DNA of 5,092 nucleotides from DAORIO01 sp035438585 (GCA_035438585.1 DAORIO010000033.1:1-5092), one strand, 5' to 3'; shown: positions 1-4,879, counted from the stretch's first letter. Translations and numbers: made by a program. Notes: a model not told the origin generated them from the sequence alone.

Positions 1-528
1 ATAAATATAAAAATAAGTGAGTACAAGCCAGATTTTCTTTGGTGTGGAGATACTCCACCTTTGGTTTGGGATGAAGTGCTTAGTTGTTTTTATGTTTCAG
101 AAGATGGGTTTATTTTTTCCAAAGCACCATTCTTTTCTGGAAATGCGTATTTTAAATTCTATGGTCCGCTTGGTGAAGGATTTTCTGTTATTCCGATTGG
201 TTCTAGGATTTCCGATCTGACACAATTTTTTGCTCTTGTTGAATTTAGAGATGCGATTAAAAAACTCGGACTAAAACCTGAATCAATCGCAATTTCAGGG
301 ATAGACACAATAACAATGCAACTTTCTCGTGGAGAAAATAGAGACCAAAACGAAGCAACTCCAAAAATTATTTTTAATAAAAATCAAAATTTTAGAACTT
401 TGGCTAGGCATTTAGAGGCTGCAATTGCGCAAGAAGAGTTAAAAAATTCTTTGGCAGATAGATATAACAAACTTTTGTATATTGACCTGCGATATGACAG
501 TAAGGTATTTTATAAATTCCTAAAGTAA
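1..528 (+). CDS. ftsQ: FtsQ/DivIB-like cell division protein, 5' partial
   Basis: The frame is open from base 1 to the TAA at 526-528, giving 175 residues; the true start is left of the window. The TTG at 61 is internal, because recognisable sequence (KPDFLWCG) precedes it. FtsQ/DivIB is a bitopic divisome protein that links FtsB/FtsL to septal peptidoglycan synthesis outside the membrane. Only the C-terminal beta domain is seen. CFYVSEDGFIF fits the family pattern of a Tyr-Val-Asp-x-x-Gly-x-x-Phe strand, and the end, YIDLRYDSKVFYK, matches the FtsQ closing motif (YVDxRYDSG in E. coli). The POTRA domain and membrane anchor would lie upstream. No membrane segment is visible here. The stop overlaps the next ATG by one base (TAATG), so translation is probably coupled to the dihydrouridine synthase. 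The family call rests on motif memory; a divergent secreted or cell-wall protein is the alternative. Confidence 0.65.
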   Translation: MNIKISEYKPDFLWCGDTPPLVWDEVLSCFYVSEDGFIFSKAPFFSGNAYFKFYGPLGEGFSVIPIGSRISDLTQFFALVEFRDAIKKLGLKPESIAISGIDTITMQLSRGENRDQNEATPKIIFNKNQNFRTLARHLEAAIAQEELKNSLADRYNKLLYIDLRYDSKVFYKFLK

Positions 529-1586
529 TGAATTTTTGGCAAGAAAAAAATATACAAGCTAAAAAAGAAGGGAGACCTATCTATTGTTTGGCACCCATGG
601 CTGATGTTACCGATCGGGCTTTTAGGCGTATTATTGCAAAATATGGAAAGCCAGATGTTTTTTGGACAGAGTTTGTTTCAGCTGATGGATTGGCGCACCC
701 AATTGCTCGAGAAAAATTGAGCATTGATCTAATGTATACAGAGGAAGAGCGACCAATAATTGCGCAGTTGTTTTCTTCAAATCCGGAAAATATGAAAAGT
801 GCAGTGAAATATTGTATTGAACTTGGTTTTGATGGAATCGATATAAATATGGGTTGTCCGGATAAGAGTATTGAAAAACAAGGTGCAGGGGCAAGTATGA
901 TAAAGACGCCGGAAACGGCGCGCGCGGTCATAGAGTCTGCGCGCGCCGCAATCCTTGAATCTGGAAAACAAATTCCGCTTTCTGTAAAAACACGCGTCGG
1001 TTATATGAAGCCTGAAATAGATACTTGGATAAAAATGTTACTCGAGCAAGATTTAGATGCACTTACAATTCATGCGCGCACACGAAGAGATTTGTCGAAA
1101 GTTCCAGCAAATTGGGATTATGTAAAACAAGTTGTCAAAATGCGCGATGAAATGAAAAAGAAAACTCTAATCATTGGAAACGGAGATGTTTTGAATTTGG
1201 AAGATGCAAATTTAAAAGCCAAAGAATCGGGATGTGACGGGGTGATGATTGGGCGCGCAGTTTTTGGTAACCCGTGGATTTTTAATAAAGATATAAAAAC
1301 AAAACAATCTGGCGCAAATTTTTATGCAAAAATTTTATCTTTGTTTGGAGTAAAAAATAAATATTGGCTAAGGGCAGAGGCTGGAGTTTCAAAGGAAGAA
1401 AAGCTTCGAGTTCTTTTTGAACACGCCGAACTTTTCGATGAACTGCTGGGGGATGTAAAAAGTTTTGCGATTATGAAAAAACACTTCAAAGCGTATATTA
1501 ACGGCTTCGATGGCGCCAAAGAACTACGACACAAACTAATAGAGTCCAAGGATTTTAAAGAGTTCAAGAAAAATTTTCCAAATTGA
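528..1586 (+). CDS. dusB: tRNA-dihydrouridine synthase, DusB type
   Basis: This is a flavin (FMN) enzyme that reduces uridines in the tRNA D-loop to dihydrouridine using NAD(P)H in the cytoplasm. The TIM-barrel motifs appear in order: PMADVTDRAFRR (residues 23-34), QLFSSNPENM (80-89), DINMGCP (105-111) with catalytic Cys110, SVKTRVG (152-158) with the FMN-contacting Lys154, IHARTR (181-186), IIGNGDV (215-221) and the phosphate-binding DGVMIGRAVFGNPWIF (237-252). The C-terminal helical tRNA-binding domain follows (about 286-350). At 352 residues it is about 30 longer than E. coli DusB; the extra residues lie near 254-285, between barrel and helical domain. The ATG shares one base with the stop of the ftsQ-like gene, and no Shine-Dalgarno is seen, so reinitiation is likely. 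It ends in TGA. A GC-only inverted repeat sits inside the gene (916-948). The Dus family is certain; the B subtype rests on the NMGCP and IGNGD context. Confidence 0.95.
   Translation: MNFWQEKNIQAKKEGRPIYCLAPMADVTDRAFRRIIAKYGKPDVFWTEFVSADGLAHPIAREKLSIDLMYTEEERPIIAQLFSSNPENMKSAVKYCIELGFDGIDINMGCPDKSIEKQGAGASMIKTPETARAVIESARAAILESGKQIPLSVKTRVGYMKPEIDTWIKMLLEQDLDALTIHARTRRDLSKVPANWDYVKQVVKMRDEMKKKTLIIGNGDVLNLEDANLKAKESGCDGVMIGRAVFGNPWIFNKDIKTKQSGANFYAKILSLFGVKNKYWLRAEAGVSKEEKLRVLFEHAELFDELLGDVKSFAIMKKHFKAYINGFDGAKELRHKLIESKDFKEFKKNFPN
916..948 (+). repeat. GC-only inverted repeat inside dusB
   Basis: Bases 916-925 (CGGCGCGCGC) pair perfectly with 939-948 (GCGCGCGCCG), leaving a 13-base loop at 926-938. 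All ten pairs are G-C, in a gene whose codons are otherwise AT-rich. The arms encode two copies of Ala-Arg-Ala (in TARAV and SARAA), so duplicated codon choice may explain it. No T tract follows, so it is not an intrinsic terminator. Confidence 0.75.
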
Positions 1587-1610
1587 CAAAAAGTCTGTAA
1601 GTAGTAGAGT
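1583..1610 (+). promoter_or_regulatory. Predicted promoter for the 119-residue orphan
   Basis: A perfect -35 TTGACA (1583-1588) overlaps the dusB stop codon. After 16 bp comes TAGAGT (1605-1610), which matches TATAAT at four of six positions. Two other predicted -10 boxes in this window, TAGATT at 2049 and TAGAAT on the minus strand at 4878-4873, share the TAGANT form. Predicted transcription starts near 1617, about 19 bases before the ATG at 1636. The AT-rich hairpin 1608-1627 overlaps the -10 end and start site. Confidence 0.45.
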
Positions 1611-1627
1611 TTAAAAAACTTTAAACT
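1608..1627 (+). repeat. AT-rich inverted repeat between dusB and the orphan gene
   Basis: AGTTTAAA (1608-1615) and TTTAAACT (1620-1627) are perfect 8-bp arms around a four-base loop, AAAC. With no T run behind it and only one G-C pair, it is a poor terminator. Its position over the predicted -10 and transcription start fits an operator or a 5' leader stem better, but chance in AT-rich DNA is possible. Confidence 0.5.
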
Positions 1628-1635
1628 TAAACAAG

Positions 1636-1995
1636 ATGGAAAAACAGGAAGTATCAATCAAGTATAAAAAGTGGTTAATATCAAGAATCTTCTCATTGAT
1701 CGCTAATCGTCCGGTTTATCACGACATGATGTATGATGTAAATCTCATTTATTCCGGTGATGAAGATCGTCCTGGTATTAAAGAACGTTTTACAGTTCAC
1801 GGAATATCTTTTTTTGAAAATCCTGAAACTTTTTTGTCTAAAATCGGAATAGACATGATGGAAGATTTGTCCGAATTAGAAAGAGAAAAAATTACTGGAT
1901 TTTGTAAAGAAATAAAATTAGCCAATAGTAATGGTGCAATTCGTAGTATTTGCGGAATGGCTCGTAATATTTCTAACTCTTTTTATTTCTATTAA
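1636..1995 (+). CDS. Hypothetical protein, 119 residues
   Basis: I do not recognise this protein. It opens with ATG at 1636 and ends with TAA at 1993-1995. It has no signal peptide, no hydrophobic stretch long enough for a membrane helix and no known motif. The N-terminus is basic (KYKKW near 9-13), the middle is acidic (GDEDRP at 41-46, EDLSELEREK at 76-85), and two cysteines lie at 90 and 106. The tail NSFYFY is aromatic. Composition suggests a small soluble alpha/beta protein. The gene stands alone: 49 bases separate it from dusB and a predicted promoter precedes it, while a new promoter and a terminator separate it from dnaX. Its base composition resembles its neighbours, so there is no clear sign of recent transfer. 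Length and normal codon texture argue that it is real, but no family supports it. Confidence 0.6.
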   Translation: MEKQEVSIKYKKWLISRIFSLIANRPVYHDMMYDVNLIYSGDEDRPGIKERFTVHGISFFENPETFLSKIGIDMMEDLSELEREKITGFCKEIKLANSNGAIRSICGMARNISNSFYFY

Positions 1996-2025
1996 TTTAC
2001 CCGGTTCACAAGACTAAAAAATTAT

Positions 2026-2054
2026 TTGACTTTATTTTTTGTATCTTGTAGATT
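2026..2054 (+). promoter_or_regulatory. Predicted promoter upstream of a short terminated unit
   Basis: TTGACT (2026-2031) is followed, after exactly 17 bp of T-rich spacer, by TAGATT (2049-2054). This is five of six for the -35 and four of six for the -10, with ideal spacing. Predicted initiation is near 2061, at GGAGCAA. It points into a stretch that ends in a strong terminator 48 to 79 bases later. Confidence 0.55.
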
Positions 2055-2060
2055 GTGTGC

Positions 2061-2135
2061 GGAGCAATGTATAGTTTTGGTTGAACAATCATTTGCTCTC
2101 GAACCGCCTTCGCATATCTGAAGGCGGTTTTTTTA
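2061..2135 (+). ncRNA. Candidate small RNA or dnaX leader RNA
   Basis: A predicted promoter (2026-2054) and an intrinsic terminator (2102-2139) bracket about 75 bases with no credible coding sequence. GAGCAA (2062-2067), right at the predicted 5' end, pairs with TTGCTC (2093-2098), closing a 25-base internal region that contains TTGGTTGAACAA. The terminator stem follows directly. The fold would be a closing helix plus a 3' terminator hairpin, as in many small RNAs and attenuators. It does not carry the SRP RNA core motif, although SRP RNA often sits before dnaX. It could be a stand-alone RNA, or an attenuated leader that sometimes reads through into dnaX. No known RNA family is recognised. 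Confidence 0.4.
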
Positions 2136-2139
2136 TTTT
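2102..2139 (+). terminator. Intrinsic terminator upstream of dnaX
   Basis: AACCGCCTTC (2102-2111) and GAAGGCGGTT (2120-2129) form a perfect 10-bp stem with six G-C pairs and an 8-base loop, GCATATCT. A seven-T run (2128-2134), then A and four more T, follows. It works in the plus direction only, since no T run lies on the other side. It isolates dnaX from upstream transcription. Confidence 0.9.
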
Positions 2140-2157
2140 CTGTCTTTGAGCTATAAT
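2130..2157 (+). promoter_or_regulatory. Predicted leaderless promoter of dnaX
   Basis: A perfect -10 TATAAT (2152-2157) lies six bases before the dnaX ATG at 2164, so transcription would start at or next to the A of the start codon. The -35 is weak: TTTTTA (2130-2135, 16-bp spacing) matches three of six and lies within the T run of the preceding terminator. A leaderless mRNA explains why no ribosome-binding site is seen. Confidence 0.6.
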
Positions 2158-2163
2158 CTTCGT

Positions 2164-3207
2164 ATGTCACACACAGTCTTGTATAGAAAATATCGCCCTC
2201 AAAAATTTGCTGATGTAATGGGGCAGGATCACATTGTTAGTGTATTTGAAGAAGCTATCAAAAAAGACAAAATTGCTCATGCTTATATTTTTTCGGGTCC
2301 TCGTGGGACTGGTAAAACTAGTATTGCTAGAATTCTCGCTCGAGAATTAAAAATCTCAAACAACGACATAACAGAAATAGACGCTGCCTCAAATAGAGGA
2401 GTTGATGATATTCGGACACTTCGTGAGGGTGTACGAACTTTGCCTTTTGATTCATCACGAAAAATTTACATAATTGACGAAGCGCATATGCTTACAAAAG
2501 AAGCCTTCAATGCACTCTTGAAAACTCTAGAAGAACCACCAGAACATGTTATTTTTGTTCTTGCTACAACAGAACCAGAAAAAATAATAGATACTATTCA
2601 TTCACGCTGTCAGCATTTTAAATTCAAACGCCCAAGTGAAATAGTTATTCGTGACCTCATGATCAAGTCTGCAAAAGAAGAAGGTCTGACTCTTGAGAAA
2701 AGTGCGGCGGAAATTATTGCCATGCTTGCTGATGGATCTTTTCGAGATGCATATGGAATACTTGAAAAAGTTTCAATACTTTCAAAAGATAAAAAATTAT
2801 CAAGAGTTGAAGTGGAACTAATAACCGGCGCGCCGTCACAATCTTTGGTTATAAATTTTTTAGATAGTATTGCCCGAGGGGATGCCGAAGGTTCACTTTT
2901 GTCACTTAACGATGCAGAAAAAGCAGGAGTGGACGATGTGATGTTTTTGCGGTTGGTAATAAATGCACTTCGTATTGCTATGATGCTAAAATTTGCTCCA
3001 GCATCAAGGGCGAAAATTGAAGAAGAACATGCACCAGACTATGTAAAATCTATTGAAGGAATTAAAGATCCAAATCGAAAACTACTGGGATCCAAAAATC
3101 TTTCTATTTTCCTTGAAGCTTATAACGATTTGAAATTCTCAAGTGTAGATTATTTGCCGATTGAAATCGCTGTTTATAAAATTATAGAAAGTGAAAACGA
3201 AAAATAA
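2164..3207 (+). CDS. dnaX: DNA polymerase III subunit gamma/tau, short form without zinc module
   Basis: This is the ATPase of the clamp loader, which opens and places the beta clamp on primed DNA. ATG at 2164 is chosen because MSHTVLYRKYRPQKF is the classic DnaX N-terminus; a TTG at 2146 in the same frame adds only MSYNLR and lies over the -10 box. Motifs: Walker A GPRGTGKT (45-52, Lys51), EIDAASNRGVDDIR (71-84), Walker B IIDEAH (103-108), LEEPPEH (122-128), sensor I LATTE (133-137), SRCQ (147-150) with the arginine finger Arg148, and sensor II GSFRDA (191-196, Arg194). The region between Walker A and EIDAASNRG normally holds a four-Cys zinc module; here it is only about 19 residues (ELKISNNDIT, 61-70) with no cysteine. 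The lid and collar domains fill about 155-347. The tau-specific polymerase- and helicase-binding domains are absent, making it gamma-like in length (347 residues). The Trp-rich gene follows within 22 bases. Confidence 0.96.
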   Translation: MSHTVLYRKYRPQKFADVMGQDHIVSVFEEAIKKDKIAHAYIFSGPRGTGKTSIARILARELKISNNDITEIDAASNRGVDDIRTLREGVRTLPFDSSRKIYIIDEAHMLTKEAFNALLKTLEEPPEHVIFVLATTEPEKIIDTIHSRCQHFKFKRPSEIVIRDLMIKSAKEEGLTLEKSAAEIIAMLADGSFRDAYGILEKVSILSKDKKLSRVEVELITGAPSQSLVINFLDSIARGDAEGSLLSLNDAEKAGVDDVMFLRLVINALRIAMMLKFAPASRAKIEEEHAPDYVKSIEGIKDPNRKLLGSKNLSIFLEAYNDLKFSSVDYLPIEIAVYKIIESENEK

Positions 3208-3228
3208 AATTGTCGTTGTAAACGACAA
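3199..3228 (-). terminator. Minus-strand terminator-like hairpin between dnaX and the Trp-rich gene
   Basis: TTGTCGTT (3210-3217) and AACGACAA (3221-3228) are perfect 8-bp arms around a 3-base loop. Read on the minus strand, the stem is followed by TTTTATTTTTC (3209-3199), an intrinsic-terminator layout. On the plus strand no T run follows. The stem has only three G-C pairs, so termination may be partial. It could end leftward transcripts from the operon at 4865-3703. On the plus strand the same stem sits one base before the ATG at 3230 and could affect its translation. Confidence 0.5.
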
Positions 3229-3229
3229 A

Positions 3230-3706
3230 ATGCAGAAAAATTATAAATATGAATTGGTTGAACCGATGGGAAAAAATTTCCATCCGGATTTTCGACCTGA
3301 TCTTGCGCCATATGAAATGCTAGAAATCGGAGTTTTTGGTGGAAAATATATGACCGATTGTAAAAAGGAATTTCCGCGTGATTGGTTTACCAAAGCAAAA
3401 CTTTCACCAAATAAAAAAGACCCGAATCTAAACTTTTTCAAAGTAGACGCGAGTCAAAGCCTTTCTGTTTGGCAAAAGAACAATTGGATATATAAAGACG
3501 ATCCAAGGGGCTGGTTTCAGTGGTATTGTCGCTATTATATGGGTCGTAGGATACCTGATGAGGATTTGCGCCAAGTCAAACGCTGGAAGGCTTTTAGACG
3601 CCATTTAGGGCAAATTGTGAACAAATGTCGACCAAGGGATTACTCTTGTAATACCCGCCAAAGACAGGCATTACTCCATTGGGCGTATGATAGTAGGAGA
3701 GTTTAG
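3230..3706 (+). CDS. Conserved Trp-rich protein of unknown function
   Basis: From ATG 3230 this is a 158-residue protein ending in TAG. A GTG at 3191 would add 13 residues and overlap dnaX by 17 bases; I prefer the ATG because the sequence I recall as conserved starts near YKYELVEPMGKNFHPDF. Other strong blocks are MLEIGVFGGKYMTDC (30-44), LSVWQKNNWIYKDDPRG (78-94), WFQWYCRYYMGRR (95-107) and RQRQALLHWAYDSRR (143-157). It has seven tryptophans, cysteines at 44, 100, 133 and 140, a very basic C-terminal half, and no signal peptide or membrane helix. These blocks resemble an uncharacterised family that I remember from Patescibacteria and some eukaryotes, but I cannot verify that. No catalytic motif is recognised. 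The basic, aromatic C-terminus would suit nucleic-acid binding, which is a guess. It follows dnaX by 22 bases and is probably cotranscribed with it. Its stop interlocks with the stop of the convergent 2H-phosphoesterase gene. Confidence 0.85.
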   Translation: MQKNYKYELVEPMGKNFHPDFRPDLAPYEMLEIGVFGGKYMTDCKKEFPRDWFTKAKLSPNKKDPNLNFFKVDASQSLSVWQKNNWIYKDDPRGWFQWYCRYYMGRRIPDEDLRQVKRWKAFRRHLGQIVNKCRPRDYSCNTRQRQALLHWAYDSRRV

Positions 3707-4197
3707 ATTTTTATCGGTTTGAGTAAATTAAATTCCTCTTCAGAATAAATACCAATTCCTTTATATCGATTTTCTTCATTGGTGCTATTTGTAAATAATG
3801 TTGTGTGGGGAAACGGGATTTCAAAATTTGTTCCCAGTGTTTCGTTCATTTTTTTATAAAAAACTGGAAGTTCGGGTAAATCTATAACTTGAATAATTGA
3901 CCTCCTTTTTTCATTTTCAGGATAATCTTTTTCAATATAATAAAATTCATTCTTAGGGCTGAATTGCCATTTAAATTCTTGATAAATATTTTCAATTATA
4001 GAATCAATATTGTCTCGTCCTATTGAAATTATTTTTTGTCCTGTACTATAACCAATCAGTGTTGTGTGAAATTCTTCTTTTTTATTTAAACCCTTTTTTG
4101 AAGCTTCATCATTTAAGTTGTCTAAAATAGATTCGTCTAACTTTACTTCTAAAAGAAGTGTCATTTTTTCTCTATTAAAAATCAGTTTATTTTCCAT
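3703..4197 (-). CDS. 2H-phosphoesterase (2'-5' RNA ligase-like) protein
   Basis: The 164-residue product has two His-x-Thr motifs, HTTLIG (His44, Thr46) and PFPHTTLF (His131, Thr133), spaced 87 residues apart, and an N-terminal hydrophobic strand (TLLLEV, 13-18). These are the signature of the 2H superfamily, which acts on 2',3'-cyclic phosphates or 2'-5' linkages at RNA ends (LigT/ThpR, cyclic phosphodiesterases). Both catalytic histidines are intact, so an active enzyme is expected; the substrate cannot be read from the sequence. It is cytoplasmic by appearance. ATG at 4197 overlaps the GIY-YIG gene by 11 bases. Met12 (ATG at 4164), preceded by AGAGAAAAA, is an alternative start that keeps the first strand. 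It is the last gene of a three-gene leftward operon. Its stop (3705-3703) shares two bases with the TAG of the convergent Trp-rich gene. Confidence 0.8.
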   Translation of the reverse strand: MENKLIFNREKMTLLLEVKLDESILDNLNDEASKKGLNKKEEFHTTLIGYSTGQKIISIGRDNIDSIIENIYQEFKWQFSPKNEFYYIEKDYPENEKRRSIIQVIDLPELPVFYKKMNETLGTNFEIPFPHTTLFTNSTNEENRYKGIGIYSEEEFNLLKPIKI

Positions 4198-4441
4198 TAT
4201 ATTTTTTAATTAAAGCTAATTTTTCTGTTCTTGTAAGTCTCTTAAGTTGTCCTTCTCGTTTTCGTGCATCCGCATAAGTTTTAAATTTCTCAGAATATTT
4301 TAATATTACCGGCCGGCGGATTTTGGTGTAGTGTGCGCCGGATTTTGAATTGTTGTGCTGATGCAATCGTTTTTCCAAATCATTCGTCGAACCGATATAA
4401 AGAGTTTTATCCGCGCATTCTAGGATGTAGACGAAAAACAT
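4187..4441 (-). CDS. GIY-YIG nuclease family protein (UPF0213/YhbQ-like)
   Basis: The 84-residue product is a single GIY-YIG domain of the usual length for the stand-alone YhbQ-like family. FVYILEC (3-9) supplies the first Tyr (Tyr5), and LYIGSTNDLEKRLHQHN (14-30) holds Tyr15, Arg25 and His29. GAHYT (35-39) and RRPV (42-45) follow, then the metal-binding Glu63 in ARKREGQLKRLTR (59-71). All expected catalytic positions are present. The family is thought to cut DNA or process nucleic acid structures, but the physiological substrate of the small members is not established. ATG 4441 follows the TAA of the split-barrel gene after one base, and the end overlaps the 2H-phosphoesterase gene by 11 bases, so translational coupling is likely. 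There is no extra DNA-binding domain, so a homing endonuclease role is unlikely. Confidence 0.92.
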   Translation of the reverse strand: MFFVYILECADKTLYIGSTNDLEKRLHQHNNSKSGAHYTKIRRPVILKYSEKFKTYADARKREGQLKRLTRTEKLALIKKYNGK

Positions 4442-4442
4442 A

Positions 4443-4865
4443 TTATTCTTCTATAATAGTTTCTGGCTCTGTATTAAAATCAGTAAATCGATACCAGTGA
4501 GGCTTAAATTTCAAAAATACTGTTTGAGGATTTTTATATTGTTCAGATTTAGGAAATTTACTGAAGTGGATTTTTTCAGCTTCTTCTAATTCTTTTTCGT
4601 CAGTGATAATTTTTGTATTACCTCTCATTTGTAAAGTTATCCAAGTTTCTTCGCTAAAACCAACGACCAGTGAAGCTTTTTGAATTTCATTTTCTAGCAG
4701 GGTTTGAACTTTGAGTGTAGTGCTTTCAGTCATTATATAAAAAACAAATGGTTCTTCAATGTATGAAAAATGAATAGTGGCTCCATGTGGCGCGCCGTCG
4801 GCAAGGTTTATAGAAAAAACCCCAAGTTTTTCTTTATCTAAAAATTGTTTTATTTTTGTTTCCAT
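4443..4865 (-). CDS. Pyridoxamine 5'-phosphate oxidase-like FMN-binding split-barrel protein
   Basis: The 140-residue product matches the small PNPOx-like split-barrel family. KLGVFSINLADGAPHGATIHFSY (13-35) is the first strand pair, FVFYIMTESTTLKVQTLLEN (40-59) the flavin-phosphate region, KASLVVGFSEETWITLQMRGNTKII (63-87) the central barrel, and VFLKFKPHWYRFTDF (116-130) the closing strand with the typical W-x-R-x-x-D-F ending. Relatives bind FMN, F420 or heme as dimers and reduce or sense small molecules; the true substrate is unknown and vitamin B6 synthesis is not implied. ATG at 4865 is the first gene of a leftward operon with the GIY-YIG and 2H genes. A -10 box lies seven bases before the ATG, so the mRNA is probably leaderless. 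A perfect 14-bp palindrome fills the space between them. Confidence 0.88.
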   Translation of the reverse strand: METKIKQFLDKEKLGVFSINLADGAPHGATIHFSYIEEPFVFYIMTESTTLKVQTLLENEIQKASLVVGFSEETWITLQMRGNTKIITDEKELEEAEKIHFSKFPKSEQYKNPQTVFLKFKPHWYRFTDFNTEPETIIEE

Positions 4866-4879
4866 CTAGAATATTCTAG
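4866..4879. promoter_or_regulatory. Perfect palindrome, possible operator
   Basis: CTAGAATATTCTAG is a perfect 14-bp palindrome directly next to the start codon of the split-barrel gene, covering its predicted -10 and transcription start. A dimeric repressor bound here would block the promoter. The sequence is AT-rich, so chance cannot be excluded. Confidence 0.5.

Noticed and set aside
17..220. 67-codon frame at the left end
   Set aside because: It is a shifted shadow of the ftsQ-like frame.
581..971. Antisense reading frames across dusB
   Set aside because: They mirror a certain gene, have no motif and no start signals.
1584..1586. TGA recoded as glycine, as in Gracilibacteria/SR1
   Set aside because: Read-through would add only nine residues with no family match; DusB ends naturally at FPN, and no gene has an internal TGA.
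2067..2084. Five-codon leader peptide (ATG TAT AGT TTT GGT TGA)
   Set aside because: It has no run of one amino acid and lies six bases from the predicted transcription start; chance is likelier.
2055..2139. SRP (4.5S) RNA upstream of dnaX
   Set aside because: The position is typical, but the conserved GGAAGCAGC-type core is absent and the unit is too short.
2146..2163. TTG start extending DnaX by six residues
   Set aside because: It lies over the -10 box, and MSHTVLYRKYRP is the usual N-terminus.
2260..2266. A6G run as a programmed frameshift site in dnaX
   Set aside because: It lies at codons 33-35, far before any gamma/tau boundary, and in the wrong phase for A-AAA-AAG.
3191..3229. GTG start for the Trp-rich gene
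   Set aside because: The 13 added residues overlap dnaX and encode the hairpin; the conserved sequence begins after the ATG at 3230. It cannot be fully excluded.
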